A stretch of DNA of 64,000 nucleotides. It comes from Pseudomonas sp. RIT409 (GTDB taxonomy: Bacteria > Pseudomonadota > Gammaproteobacteria > Pseudomonadales > Pseudomonadaceae). The DNA lies in the NCBI RefSeq assembly GCF_003052515.2, contig NZ_QARE02000026.1, positions 1 to 64,000 of the forward strand, written 5' to 3'. The notes under the pieces were generated by a model. It did no database searches. It was given only the letters and a program-made list of their open reading frames with translations, and had not been told where the DNA came from. Both the position numbers and the translations under genes were made by a program. This document shows, piece after piece, positions 1 to 8,687 of the stretch (positions are counted from its first letter, which is position 1; the number at the start of each line of letters is the position of its first letter).

Positions 1-950
1 GCAGTCAGGGTGACTTCAATGTCGATCAGCACTTGACCAGCGAAGGCATAGTGCACCTGCGCATTCAAGGAATCGGCCAAGCCTCGCTCACGTAAGTGCG
101 CCCCCAGTGCGCCGGGGCGGGCGTTGTTGATCCAGGTGCAAAGAAATTCCGCGGCCCGCTCGTGACCTTTTGGCAATCGGTCGGCCGCTAACATCACATG
201 CAGCCGGCGTCGCTCGACGTGCGTGAGGCAGTCTGCGAGACCTGACGCTATCAACACGGGGGCTTCACTCGGCTCAACCTTTGCGCCCCTGGCGAAATAT
301 TCGCCACAACCCGTCGCCAGTGCCTGCAGGTCGTCCAGCGGCTGCGGCCCGCTAAGGCTCAAGGTCATCTGGCCCGCCTGATAGTACGTCCGGAAAAACC
401 CTTGCAAAGCCTGCTGAAAGCCCTGGCGCAAAACGGGCAGGCTGAACCGGTTGCCGGCGTGAAAGCCACGCAGTGGGTGGGCCGCTGACAATGACTGGAG
501 GCGTTTGATCAGGCTGCGGGAGGCCTCGTCACGCGACCAGGCGATGAATTCGGCATGCAGCACCTCGCGCTCTCGAAGCTGATCGTCCAGCGACAGGCGT
601 GGGTTTGCGAGCATCTCGCACAAGCGTTCGAGCCCTCCCGCAAATGCAGGGGGTGGGAGTTCGAAGAAGAAATCGGTCGTGCGCTCGCGCGTGCTGGCAT
701 TCACCTGGCCGCCATGCCGTTGGACGTAGGCCATCAGATGTTCGCCTGCAGGAAAACGCTCGGTTCCTAGAAAGAAAAGGTGTTCAAGGAAGTGGGCAAG
801 CCCTGGCCATTGTGAAGGCACATCGTGGCTGCCCGCTGCCACGCGCAATGCTGCAGCGCAGCGTTTCAAACGCGGCGCCGAACACAGCACGACGCGCAGC
901 CCGTTGGGCAAAGTCAATGTGCGAAGACGGGATGAAGCTGACGCAGACAT
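1..950 (-). CDS. pqqF: PqqF, M16 (insulinase-type) peptidase, 3' part beyond window
   Basis: The N-terminal 316 residues of a zinc metallopeptidase of family M16; the rest lies beyond base 1. The inverted zinc motif HFLEH is at residues 53-57, in the typical setting GLAHFLEHLFFLGT followed by GGQVNASTRERTTDFFFE. PqqF proteins act with PqqG in processing the PqqA precursor peptide during pyrroloquinoline quinone synthesis. I chose the start at 950 because the protein then opens with SRLRTLTLPNGLRV, as in other PqqF proteins; an in-frame ATG at 989 would add 13 residues. The neighbouring davA-davB pair on the same strand is the order I recall from P. putida. Assignment to PqqF rather than another M16 peptidase rests on similarity and context. 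Confidence 0.88.
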   Translation of the reverse strand, partial: MSASASSRLRTLTLPNGLRVVLCSAPRLKRCAAALRVAAGSHDVPSQWPGLAHFLEHLFFLGTERFPAGEHLMAYVQRHGGQVNASTRERTTDFFFELPPPAFAGGLERLCEMLANPRLSLDDQLREREVLHAEFIAWSRDEASRSLIKRLQSLSAAHPLRGFHAGNRFSLPVLRQGFQQALQGFFRTYYQAGQMTLSLSGPQPLDDLQALATGCGEYFARGAKVEPSEAPVLIASGLADCLTHVERRRLHVMLAADRLPKGHERAAEFLCTWINNARPGALGAHLRERGLADSLNAQVHYAFAGQVLIDIEVTLT

Positions 951-1060
951 GACGGGTTTCCGCAGCGACACAAGCAAGTGACTGCTCATGCTAGCGGATT
1001 AGCTCCTACGACGCGTAGCGCCTTGTGAGGTCAGCCGTTGTGCTCTTCCGCCAAAGGCAA

Positions 1061-1861
1061 TCAGGGCTCGCCCAGCCCCGAATAGAATGCCGGGCGACGA
1101 TCCTTGAAATAGGTATTGATCGCCTGTGACTCACTCATCGACGCCCGATCCAGCTCCGCGATCAGCAGCACGTCGTCCCTTCCGGCCAGACCGATTTGCT
1201 GGCCATCCGGCGCGCAAATGCTGCTCTGTCCGCAGTAGTGAATGCTGCCTTCGCTGCCGCAGTAGTTGGCGTACACCAGATAGCACTGGTTTTCGAAGGC
1301 GCGTGCGCGGACGGTGACCTGCGCTACAAAATCATAAGGCGCCATGTTGGCCGTCGGAACCAGCATGAGGTCGACGCCCGCCAGGCCCAGCCGGCGGGCG
1401 TTTTCGGGAAACTCCACGTCATAACAGATGAGAAATCCCAGTTTCCAGCCATCCATCTCCACCACTGGGAAATGCGCATCACCTGCGCTGAACATCGATT
1501 TGTCTAGCTCGCCATACAGATGGGTCTTGCGGTAATTGCAACGTCGCGCGCCTTGCGCATCGATCATCTGCACCGCGTTGTACACCTGACCGTCATCGCT
1601 CAGCTCAGGGTATCCATACACGATGGCAATGCCGCTGCTCCGAGCGATGTCACGGATCGTCTGTGCCGCCGGACCATCGCTGGGTTGCGCCAGTTCACGC
1701 GCGGCCCGAGCCCCGATGTTGTATCCACTCAGAAACATTTCGGGAAAGACCACCAGCGCCGCGCCTTGGCTGGCCGCTTCTGCTGCCTGAACGCGCAGAC
1801 GCTCCAAGTTGTCGGCAACCTCCAATGGGTGAGGCGAGCATTGGTACAGGGCTACGCGCAT
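1061..1861 (-). CDS. davA: 5-aminopentanamidase (delta-aminovaleramidase), nitrilase superfamily
   Basis: A 266-residue carbon-nitrogen hydrolase. The nitrilase triad is visible: Glu41 in VVFPEMFLSGY, Lys112 in YRKTHLYGE and Cys146 in FLICYDVEFPE. In pseudomonads DavA hydrolyses 5-aminopentanamide, the product of DavB, to 5-aminovalerate in L-lysine catabolism. It lies 10 bases downstream of davB on the same strand, so the two are surely co-transcribed. The start at 1861 follows a good GAGGAG ribosome site; an upstream in-frame start at 1915 overlaps davB and is unlikely. The substrate is inferred from the pairing with davB, since the fold alone does not fix it. Confidence 0.9.
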   Translation of the reverse strand: MRVALYQCSPHPLEVADNLERLRVQAAEAASQGAALVVFPEMFLSGYNIGARAARELAQPSDGPAAQTIRDIARSSGIAIVYGYPELSDDGQVYNAVQMIDAQGARRCNYRKTHLYGELDKSMFSAGDAHFPVVEMDGWKLGFLICYDVEFPENARRLGLAGVDLMLVPTANMAPYDFVAQVTVRARAFENQCYLVYANYCGSEGSIHYCGQSSICAPDGQQIGLAGRDDVLLIAELDRASMSESQAINTYFKDRRPAFYSGLGEP

Positions 1862-1871
1862 GGAGTTCTCC

Positions 1872-3566
1872 TCATTCCGGCAGCTTGATCGGGCCGATTG
1901 CCTCGAACACATCACCCGGTCCGGGGTTTTCCGCGTGGGTCTTGCCGCCGAAGTGGTTCATGATCCCCCACACCGCATTGAGCGACGTTTGCACGGCGCC
2001 TTCCACCCAGGCCGGTGTCCAGGACACGTCGTCCCCAGCGATGAAAATGCCCCGTTGTTCTGCAGGCATGTCCTTCTGCATGAAGTGGGCGTACATCCGC
2101 TGGTTGTACCGGTAGTGCCCTGGCAGGGCACCTTTGAAGGCGCCCAGGAAATGCGGGTCCGCTTCCCACGACACAGTGATCGGATCTCCGATGATGCGCG
2201 CAGCGATGTCCACTTTCGGATAGATCTTCTTCAGTGCACCAAGGGCCAGACTCACGCGCTTTTCCACCGGGTGCGGCAGCATTTTCAGCGCATCGCTCAT
2301 CCATGAGTACGACAGGCAGATCACCCCCGGTTTTTCTGTGCCATCCGCGTAGGTGCCGTTATCGAACAGGTAGGTCCCACGCGTCAGTCGGTCGGTGAGG
2401 GTCATGCTCATCAGGTCACGACCGGTCTCAGGATCTTTGTCTTTCCAGAACGGCCGATCGACCATGACAAAGGTCTTGGACGACTGCATGTAGCGGGTGC
2501 GATCCAACGCCATCCACATCTTTTGCGAAAATAGCGACTCTTCGCATTCGATCTGGGTGGTCAGCAGCCAGCTTTGGCAGGTCGCGAGGACGGCGTCGTA
2601 ATAGCGGGTATCGCCCCAGTTATCGGTCAACGCGAACTTGCCATCTTCGGCACGGGCGATGCGTTTGACGCCCGCGCGCGGCGCGCCATGATGCAAGGTG
2701 GACAGACTGGTGCCTTCCGGCCAATGTGCGCAGCGTTCGGGAACGTGGCGCCAGATGCCCAACGGCACCTGCTCGACACCGCCGACGATCAGGTGCTGAT
2801 GATCGTCGCAGTTGGTCATGACCACTCGGAAGATTTCCAGCATCGAGTTAGGGAAGTCCGAGTCCCAGCCTCCGGTGCCGAACCCGACCTGGCCAAACAC
2901 TTCGCGGTGGTAAAACGACAGCTTTGCAAACGCCTTGGAAGTGGCGACGAAGTCGTAAAAGGTACGGTCATCCCACAGGGGAACGAGGGTGTTCCACAGT
3001 GCTTTCAAACGCGTCACGTCACGGTCGCGAATGGCCTGTTGGATGTCGGCGAACTGAGCACCGTCTTCCAGTGCATCCGCCCAGGCGTCAGCCACTTCCT
3101 GAAACAGGGCAGGCAGATCCGACAGCTTCTGTGCGTAGTAGGTCGTGCCTTCCAGATCGATGACCGTGCTGCTCGACGCGGCGGTCAGAGGGTTCGGAAA
3201 GGGTTTCGACTCCAGGCCCAGCTTGTCAACGTAGTGATAGAACGCGGTGGAGGAAACCGGGAAACGCATCCCGCCGAGTTCGGCAATGATGCCCTCAGCG
3301 CCTTCGAACTGCTGCGAGCGCAACCGGCCACCCATCTTGGACGCCTCATAGACGACGGGTTTGAGGCCAAGCTTCATCAATTCATAGGCCGCCACCAGCC
3401 CGGCGATGCCAGCCCCGACAATCGCCACTTCCTTGCCCAGGTTTTCGCTCGGAATGCTGCCCAGGCCCGCAGGGTGCTCGATCCATTCATCGAACGCGAA
3501 CGGGAAGTCCGGGCCGAACATCGTGATGGGTTTCTTGCCGTCGGCGGGGTGGCGGTTGTTTTTCAT
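1872..3566 (-). CDS. davB: L-lysine 2-monooxygenase, FAD amine oxidase family
   Basis: A 564-residue flavoprotein. The dinucleotide-binding motif VAIVGAGIAGLVAAYELM lies near residues 48-65, followed by YEASKMGGRLRS. The C-terminal FAD motif IFIAGDDVSWTPAWVEGAVQTSLNA closes the fold. DavB oxidatively decarboxylates L-lysine to 5-aminopentanamide, the first step of the aminovalerate route. The whole sequence resembles P. putida DavB as I remember it, including the opening NRHPADGKKPIT and the stretch MRFPVSSTAFYHYVDKLGL. The family also includes tryptophan 2-monooxygenase (IaaM), so many databases use that name. The adjacent amidase and Lrp-type regulator favour lysine. The 180 bases upstream, before the regulator gene, must hold its promoter. 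Confidence 0.9.
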   Translation of the reverse strand: MKNNRHPADGKKPITMFGPDFPFAFDEWIEHPAGLGSIPSENLGKEVAIVGAGIAGLVAAYELMKLGLKPVVYEASKMGGRLRSQQFEGAEGIIAELGGMRFPVSSTAFYHYVDKLGLESKPFPNPLTAASSSTVIDLEGTTYYAQKLSDLPALFQEVADAWADALEDGAQFADIQQAIRDRDVTRLKALWNTLVPLWDDRTFYDFVATSKAFAKLSFYHREVFGQVGFGTGGWDSDFPNSMLEIFRVVMTNCDDHQHLIVGGVEQVPLGIWRHVPERCAHWPEGTSLSTLHHGAPRAGVKRIARAEDGKFALTDNWGDTRYYDAVLATCQSWLLTTQIECEESLFSQKMWMALDRTRYMQSSKTFVMVDRPFWKDKDPETGRDLMSMTLTDRLTRGTYLFDNGTYADGTEKPGVICLSYSWMSDALKMLPHPVEKRVSLALGALKKIYPKVDIAARIIGDPITVSWEADPHFLGAFKGALPGHYRYNQRMYAHFMQKDMPAEQRGIFIAGDDVSWTPAWVEGAVQTSLNAVWGIMNHFGGKTHAENPGPGDVFEAIGPIKLPE

Positions 3567-3746
3567 GACTGACCTTGTTCGGCGTTAGCGCGGGAAGAGG
3601 AAAGTCTAGATAACAGTTCAAACATTAATAAGACGCAGAATGTCGTCGTTATGCAGAGAGTCTGAGCAATATGACGAGTCCACTATGCATTCTGCCGGTT
3701 CGCATTCACTTGTGAGCACACAGGTGGGCAAGACAGAGCTTGTGAC

Positions 3747-4208
3747 TTAAACGGGCTGACCCCGATCGATCTTGCTGCTGAGAATGATCGACGTGGTGGT
3801 TTTTTCGACGCCATCGACGCTGCCGATCAGATCGAGCAACTGGTCCAATTGTTCGGGCGAATCTGTCCGTAGCCAAGCCACGTAATCGAACTCGCCGCTT
3901 ACCGCGCACAGCTGTTGCACTTGCGCCAACGCACTCAGTCGCCGGAGCACTTCCTTGCCAGAGCGGGGCTGAACGGTGATTCCCACATAGGCCTGCAGGC
4001 CGCCATCGACCACTCGCTGACTCAACCGCACACCGTAACCCGTGATGATTTTGCTCTTTTCCAAGCGCGCCAAGCGCGAGGTCACCGTTGTACGGGCGAT
4101 CCCCAACTGTCGAGCGAGGTTGGCCACGGGTTCACGTGCGTTGATCTGCAGAGCTGCGATCAATTGGCGATCGAGTTCATCGAGGACAGTGGGACGGGGT
4201 TCAGACAA
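3747..4208 (-). CDS. Lrp/AsnC-family transcriptional regulator, probably of davBA
   Basis: A 153-residue regulator. The N-terminal winged helix (LDRQLIAALQINAREPVANLARQLGIARTTVTSRLARLEKSKII, about residues 11-54) is followed by the RAM/AsnC ligand domain (VGITVQPRSGKEVLRRLSALAQVQQLCAVSGEFDYVAWLRT). The start is a TTG at 4208 placed 8 bases after a GGAGAG ribosome site. It lies directly upstream of davB on the same strand and is divergent from the KdgT-type permease. Lrp-family proteins usually control the adjacent amino-acid catabolic genes, so lysine or a related amino acid is the likely effector. That role is inferred from position. Confidence 0.85.
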   Translation of the reverse strand: MSEPRPTVLDELDRQLIAALQINAREPVANLARQLGIARTTVTSRLARLEKSKIITGYGVRLSQRVVDGGLQAYVGITVQPRSGKEVLRRLSALAQVQQLCAVSGEFDYVAWLRTDSPEQLDQLLDLIGSVDGVEKTTTSIILSSKIDRGQPV

Positions 4209-4284
4209 GGGCGGCTCTCCTTCTTAAAGCGGTGATGGTAACCGTTACCCTCGAAGCGGTCAGGACTCTCCACTTGTCTGATTG

Positions 4285-4370
4285 AAATGATCATTTATTT
4301 GCTCGAATTGCGCATAACTATCCTGTGCGTTAGGCTGATGTGAGTGGTTTGATCATTTGCGTGATCATTT
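4285..4370. promoter_or_regulatory. Three TGATCATTT repeats, candidate operators
   Basis: The divergent gap between the Lrp-type gene and the permease holds the word TGATCATTT three times, starting at 4288, 4350 and 4362. The first copy is the perfect 12-base palindrome AAATGATCATTT (4285-4296). The second and third form a direct repeat with a 12-base period, each followed by a GCG-type tail. DeoR-family regulators often use spaced direct half-sites, so the regulator encoded at 7785 is the first candidate to bind here. The Lrp-type protein encoded at 3747 is the alternative. The function is inferred; the repeats are plain in the sequence. Confidence 0.55.
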
Positions 4371-4438
4371 CGCGCAAGACTTCTCAGCGTTTGTCGCGTC
4401 ACCCATCTGCCGTACCTATAAAAACAAGGAGAGCTCTC

Positions 4439-5443
4439 ATGGCCCAGATTCCAATTAAACGCAGTATCGAACGCGTACCCGGCGGCATGATGATCGTGCC
4501 GCTGCTGATCGGTTCGCTCGTCGCGACCTTCCTGCCCGACATGCCGAAATTTTTCGGCTCGTTCACCAACGCGCTGTTCACCGGGTCGCTGCCGATCCTG
4601 GCGGTGTTCTATGTGTGCATGGGCGCCAGCATCGATATCAAGGCCACACCTTACCTGTTGAAGAAAGGTGGCGTGCTCTTCGGAACCAAGGTTGGGACTG
4701 CGATCGTCATCGGCGTCATCATGGGGCAATTCCTGGGCGAGCAACCGATCACGTCGGGTATCTTTGCCGGGCTTTCGACCCTGGCTGTCGTGGCGGCCAT
4801 GAACGACACCAACGGCGGTCTTTACATGGCGCTGATGGGCCAATACGGGCGGTCCGAGGATGTTGGCGCCTACTCGGTGATGTCGCTGGAGTCCGGGCCA
4901 TTCCTGACCATGGTGACACTGGGCGTCGCTGGATTGGCGGCTTTTCCATGGCCGACGCTGGTGGGCGCGATCCTGCCGCTGCTGCTGGGCATGTTGCTGG
5001 GCAATCTGGATCGCGAAATGCGCGAATTCCTGGCCAAGGCGGTGCCGGTGATGATTCCTTTCTTCGCCTTGGCGTTGGGGGCCAGTCTGGACCTGCATAA
5101 GGTCTGGCAGGCAGGTTTGCTCGGTATCGGTCTGGGCCTGGCCGTGGTGGTGTTGACCGGCATTCCGCTGTATTTCGCCGATCGCGTATCGGGCGGTACC
5201 GGCGTGGCGGGCGTCGCAGCAGCCAACACGGCAGGCAACGCAGCGGCCGTGCCTGCGCTAGTCGCTGCAGCGAATCCGGTGTACGCCGAAGCGGCCAGCT
5301 CCGCGACGTTGCTGGTCGCCGCGTGCGTAGTTGTCACCGCCGTGCTGTCACCGATTCTCACCGCGTCTGTCGCCAAGCGCTACAAAGAGCGTCATGCCGA
5401 GAAGAGCGCCGAGGTAGGCGTGGAGCGGGAGGTCGCTCGATGA
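4439..5443 (+). CDS. KdgT-type 2-keto-3-deoxygluconate permease family transporter
   Basis: A 334-residue inner-membrane carrier with about ten hydrophobic helices. It resembles the KdgT family (PGGMMIVPLLIGSLVATFLPD near the N terminus; LSTLAVVAAMNDTNGGLYMALMGQYG; AGVAAANTAGNAAAVPALVAAA near the C terminus). KdgT imports 2-keto-3-deoxygluconate by proton symport in enterobacteria. Here the next two genes encode a DUF1537 kinase and a PdxA2 dehydrogenase, so the cargo is more likely D-threonate or another four-carbon sugar acid. The ATG at 4439 follows AAGGAGAG. The stop overlaps the next start (ATGA), so translation of the two is coupled. Confidence 0.85.
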   Translation: MAQIPIKRSIERVPGGMMIVPLLIGSLVATFLPDMPKFFGSFTNALFTGSLPILAVFYVCMGASIDIKATPYLLKKGGVLFGTKVGTAIVIGVIMGQFLGEQPITSGIFAGLSTLAVVAAMNDTNGGLYMALMGQYGRSEDVGAYSVMSLESGPFLTMVTLGVAGLAAFPWPTLVGAILPLLLGMLLGNLDREMREFLAKAVPVMIPFFALALGASLDLHKVWQAGLLGIGLGLAVVVLTGIPLYFADRVSGGTGVAGVAAANTAGNAAAVPALVAAANPVYAEAASSATLLVAACVVVTAVLSPILTASVAKRYKERHAEKSAEVGVEREVAR

Positions 5444-6732
5444 CATTGCTGATCATCGCCGACGACCTGTCGGGCGCGGCAGATTGCGCAATCGCCTTCG
5501 CAGGCGCCGGTCTGGATACCGTCGTTACTCTGGACGCCGCCCATGACACCGGCGATGCCAGTGTCATTGCCGTCGACACCGACACCCGTCGCTTGCCAGG
5601 GGCCGACGCGGGCAAGCGCACGCTGACGGCTTATCAGGCCCTCATCAAGCCAGGACGGCGCTTGTACAAGAAAATCGACTCGACCCTGCGCGGCAATTGG
5701 GCGGCGGAAGTCGCCGCGCTTCAACCCCATGCCGGGCTGGCGATCATCGCCCCGGCGTTTCCGGCTACAGGGCGCACCACGCTGTACGGTCAGGTCTGGG
5801 TCAACGGTCAGCCGCTGGACAGTACCGACACTTGGCAGCTCGAACACGCAGGTCGCTCTGCCGACATCGCTTCCATGCTGGACGAAGCCGGTTTGCATTC
5901 TGCTCGTTTGCCTTTGGCGGAATTGAGAGGGGATCGCGCTGCGCTGGCGGGGCATCTTGCCGAAATCGGTCGCAGTGGAGCGCACGCCTTGATCGTCGAC
6001 GCCGAAACCACAGAGGACCTGCAAACCCTCGCCGAGGTGACGGCTGCGCTGTCCGAGCCCATGTTCTGGGTCGGGTCCGGCGGCCTGGCGCGTGAAATGG
6101 CACGGTTACCCGGCCTTGCCCAGACCGCTGCTGCGCGTCGTGTGGCCAAGCCCGAAAAGTTTGCGCCGACGCTGGTGCTGGTCGGCAGCCTGTCCAGCGT
6201 GTCGGAACGGCAGTGCGCAATGCTCAAGGAGCGTGCCGCCATCAGTGAGCTGGTCGTGCCCCCTGCCGTCTTGCGCGAAGGGATGGCCCACCCCGATTGG
6301 GCGGGGTGGGGGATTCGTATCGGGCAATGCTTGCGTCGCGGCGAAGATCTGCTGCTGCGTATCGGCCGTGACGAGGCGTTCGATCCTGCCGAAGGGGCGC
6401 GTTTATCGACGCTGCTCGCGGCACTGGTCCGCCCGCATTTCGCCCATGTCGGTGGCCTGATCGCCACCGGAGGGGAGACCGCCCGCGCCATGCTGGCCGC
6501 GGTGGGCATCGGCAGCTTGCAACTGCAGTGCGAAATCGAAGCGGGCGTCGCGTTCGGGCGCCCGGTCTCCAGCCAGGAAGGCCATCGGCCCGGCGTGGTC
6601 ACCAAAGCCGGTGCCTTCGGCACAGACCACGCGCTTTACGCAGCCTGGCTGCACATGAACAACGTTGTAGAGTCCGCGCAATCCGTTGCGGACACTGTCT
6701 CGAATCCCGCGATCCAAGGTAATCAATCATGA
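5440..6732 (+). CDS. dtnK: Four-carbon acid sugar kinase (DUF1537), probable D-threonate kinase
   Basis: A 430-residue kinase. The N-terminal domain opens with LLIIADDLSGAADCAIAFAGAG and continues to YKKIDSTLRGNWAAE, both hallmarks of the DUF1537/OtnK family. The C-terminal nucleotide-binding part shows TGGETARAMLAAVGI and VSSQEGHRPGVVTKAGAFG. Members phosphorylate D-threonate, D-erythronate or L-threonate/L-erythronate at C4, according to the partner gene. A PdxA2-type dehydrogenase follows with a 4-base ATGA overlap, which points to D-threonate. Substrate choice is inferred from this pairing, not from visible residues. The gene lies inside a four-gene plus-strand cluster. Confidence 0.85.
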   Translation: MTLLIIADDLSGAADCAIAFAGAGLDTVVTLDAAHDTGDASVIAVDTDTRRLPGADAGKRTLTAYQALIKPGRRLYKKIDSTLRGNWAAEVAALQPHAGLAIIAPAFPATGRTTLYGQVWVNGQPLDSTDTWQLEHAGRSADIASMLDEAGLHSARLPLAELRGDRAALAGHLAEIGRSGAHALIVDAETTEDLQTLAEVTAALSEPMFWVGSGGLAREMARLPGLAQTAAARRVAKPEKFAPTLVLVGSLSSVSERQCAMLKERAAISELVVPPAVLREGMAHPDWAGWGIRIGQCLRRGEDLLLRIGRDEAFDPAEGARLSTLLAALVRPHFAHVGGLIATGGETARAMLAAVGIGSLQLQCEIEAGVAFGRPVSSQEGHRPGVVTKAGAFGTDHALYAAWLHMNNVVESAQSVADTVSNPAIQGNQS

Positions 6733-7730
6733 GCACTTATCTGCCCGTCATCGGCATCACCATGGGCGACGCTACTGGCGTGGGCCCGGAAATCATCGTC
6801 AAGAGCCTTACTCACGACGTGGTGTATCAGCAATGCCGTCCGCTGGTCATCGGCGATGCGGCGCGCCTGGAACTGGCCAATAGCATCGTCAAAGGCAGCT
6901 TGAAAGTGCGTCGCATCAACGAGGCATCCGAAGCCCGGTATGAGCCCGGGACCATCGACTGCATCGACCTCAACCTGATCCCTCACGACCTGCCGTTCGG
7001 CAAGCTGTCACCGATTGCCGGTGATGGTGCGTATCAGTACATCGCACGGGCCGTGCAGCTGGCAGAAGCGGGCCAGATCGACGCCATTTGCACCGCGCCG
7101 CTCAATAAAGAGGCCCTGCACGCAGGGGGGCACAAGTACCCTGGCCATACGGAAATGCTCGCGCACCTGACCCACGTCGAAGAGGTGTCGATGATGCTGG
7201 TCGCGCCGCAACTGCGCGTCATCCATGTCACGACCCACATCGGCATCATCGACGCGATTCGCAAGATCGAACCGGGGCTGGTTCAACGCACCATCGAGCG
7301 TGGTCATGCAACGCTGGTTAAGGCGGGTATCGCCCGGCCGCGCATCGGCGTGTGTGGCATCAACCCGCACGCAGGTGAAAACGGCCTGTTCGGGTATGGC
7401 GAGGAAGAGGAGAAGATCATCCCAGCCGTGAAAGTGCTGCAAGAGCAGGGGTTGGACGTGACGGGCCCGCTGCCCGCCGACACCCTGTTTTTCCGCGCCG
7501 GGCGTGGGGACTTCGATCTGGTGGTGGCGATGTATCACGATCAGGGCCATGGCCCCGTGAAGGTGCTGGGCCTGGAGGCGGGCGTGAACGTCACGGTGGG
7601 TCTTGAGGTGATCCGTACCTCGGTCGACCACGGCACCGCGTTCGACATCGCGGGCAAGGGCATCGCCGACGAGCGCAGCCTGCTGGAGGCATTGCGTCAG
7701 GGGGCCGAGCTGGCTACACGTCGAGGGTGA
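6729..7730 (+). CDS. pdxA2: PdxA2-type 4-phospho-D-threonate 3-dehydrogenase
   Basis: A 333-residue NAD-dependent dehydrogenase of the PdxA family. The three metal-binding histidine contexts are present: TTHIGIID, CGINPHAGENG and AMYHDQGHGPVK. The last differs from the true PdxA of this same window (AMYHDQGLPVLK), and HDQGHGPVK is typical of the PdxA2 branch. In the D-threonate pathway it oxidises 4-phospho-D-threonate at C3; the product loses CO2 to give dihydroxyacetone phosphate. The start overlaps the end of the kinase gene (ATGA). A role in vitamin B6 synthesis is unlikely because pdxA is present at 30679-31668. Confidence 0.87.
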   Translation: MSTYLPVIGITMGDATGVGPEIIVKSLTHDVVYQQCRPLVIGDAARLELANSIVKGSLKVRRINEASEARYEPGTIDCIDLNLIPHDLPFGKLSPIAGDGAYQYIARAVQLAEAGQIDAICTAPLNKEALHAGGHKYPGHTEMLAHLTHVEEVSMMLVAPQLRVIHVTTHIGIIDAIRKIEPGLVQRTIERGHATLVKAGIARPRIGVCGINPHAGENGLFGYGEEEEKIIPAVKVLQEQGLDVTGPLPADTLFFRAGRGDFDLVVAMYHDQGHGPVKVLGLEAGVNVTVGLEVIRTSVDHGTAFDIAGKGIADERSLLEALRQGAELATRRG

Positions 7731-7784
7731 GGGCGTGCACCCTGGTCGTGTAAGATCATCGACCTTTCGCCAACGAGGCCGTAC

Positions 7785-8555
7785 ATGAAAGCCACCGACC
7801 GTCATCGCGCCATTCTCGAACTGGTGCGCGCGCGCGACACCAACGTCGAGCAACTGAGCGCCGCACTCGGTGTGTCGGAAGCCACGGTGCGCCGGGATTT
7901 GACGGCGCTCGCCAAGCAGCGTCATCTGGTGCGCACCCACGGCGGCGCGACGGCGCTGATCGGCGTCCATGAGCCTGAGGCATCCCTCGAGGAGCGCAAG
8001 GCCACTCAACGGGACCAAAAAGAAGCCATCGCCAAGGCCGCTGCCCTCCACGTGCAAGAGGGTGACACGGTGCTGCTGGACGGCGGCACCACCTGCGCGG
8101 CGCTGGCGCTGCATCTGTGCTCGCGGCAGAACCTGCACGTCGTCACCAACAACCTCATGGCCGTCATGACGCTGGCGAACGCACCGGGTGTACGCCTGAC
8201 GCTCATTGGTGGAGACCTTCGCGGCTCGAGCATGAGTACGCTAGGGCCGCTGGCGGAGCTGACCCTCAGCCGTTTGAGCGTCGACAAGGCGTTTCTCGGC
8301 GCTGACGGCGTGGTGGCGGAGTTCGGTCTCTGTGAGGCCAGCGACCAGCAGGCTTACCTCAAGGAATGCATCATCAAACGCGCCGCTCAGGTCTTCGTGC
8401 TGGCGGACACCGACAAATTGGGGCGCGCCCGGCAACAGCATTGGACGCCCATCGAGCGTGAGTGGACTTTGATCACCTCTTCCGAGGCAGACGAAAGCCT
8501 CCTGACACCCTTCAAAGCGGTGACGCAAATCGTGGTCGAGACGGTAGGCCCCTGA
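7785..8555 (+). CDS. DeoR-family transcriptional regulator of the sugar-acid cluster
   Basis: A 256-residue repressor-type protein. The N-terminal DeoR helix-turn-helix (RHRAILELVRARDTNVEQLSAALGVSEATVRRDLTALAKQRHLVRTHGGA, residues 5-54) is followed by the DeoRC sugar-phosphate sensor domain (VLLDGGTTCAALALHL; VVTNNLMAVM; VDKAFLGADGV; ADTDKLGR). DeoR proteins usually release DNA on binding a phosphorylated intermediate, here perhaps a four-carbon acid phosphate. The gene follows pdxA2 after 54 bases on the same strand and very likely controls the cluster. TGATCATTT repeats upstream of the permease are candidate sites. Confidence 0.88.
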   Translation: MKATDRHRAILELVRARDTNVEQLSAALGVSEATVRRDLTALAKQRHLVRTHGGATALIGVHEPEASLEERKATQRDQKEAIAKAAALHVQEGDTVLLDGGTTCAALALHLCSRQNLHVVTNNLMAVMTLANAPGVRLTLIGGDLRGSSMSTLGPLAELTLSRLSVDKAFLGADGVVAEFGLCEASDQQAYLKECIIKRAAQVFVLADTDKLGRARQQHWTPIEREWTLITSSEADESLLTPFKAVTQIVVETVGP

Positions 8556-8614
8556 GTGGTTGCGCCAGCGCTTTGAAGGGTTGACCTGTAGGACTTTTCT
8601 GCGCGACTGGCTTT

Positions 8615-8650
8615 TTGTCATTCATCTGTCACCCCCGGCGTGCCTAAATT
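8615..8650 (+). promoter_or_regulatory. Pho box and -10 of ppk2
   Basis: TTGTCAT-TCAT-CTGTCAC (8615-8632) matches the PhoB consensus CTGTCAT-N4-CTGTCAT at 12 of 14 positions with exact spacing. A TAAATT -10 element lies 12 bases further (8645-8650), about where PhoB-activated promoters place it, and no separate good -35 is seen. The ppk2 start codon is at 8688. This is direct sequence evidence for control by phosphate starvation; binding itself is inferred. Confidence 0.72.
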
Positions 8651-8687
8651 CCGGCCTGATCCTCTGAAGCCAGCCCGGGAGCCTGTC

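Noticed and set aside
2574..3572. A 332-codon open frame opposite davB
   Set aside because: Antisense shadow; davB on the other strand is strongly supported.
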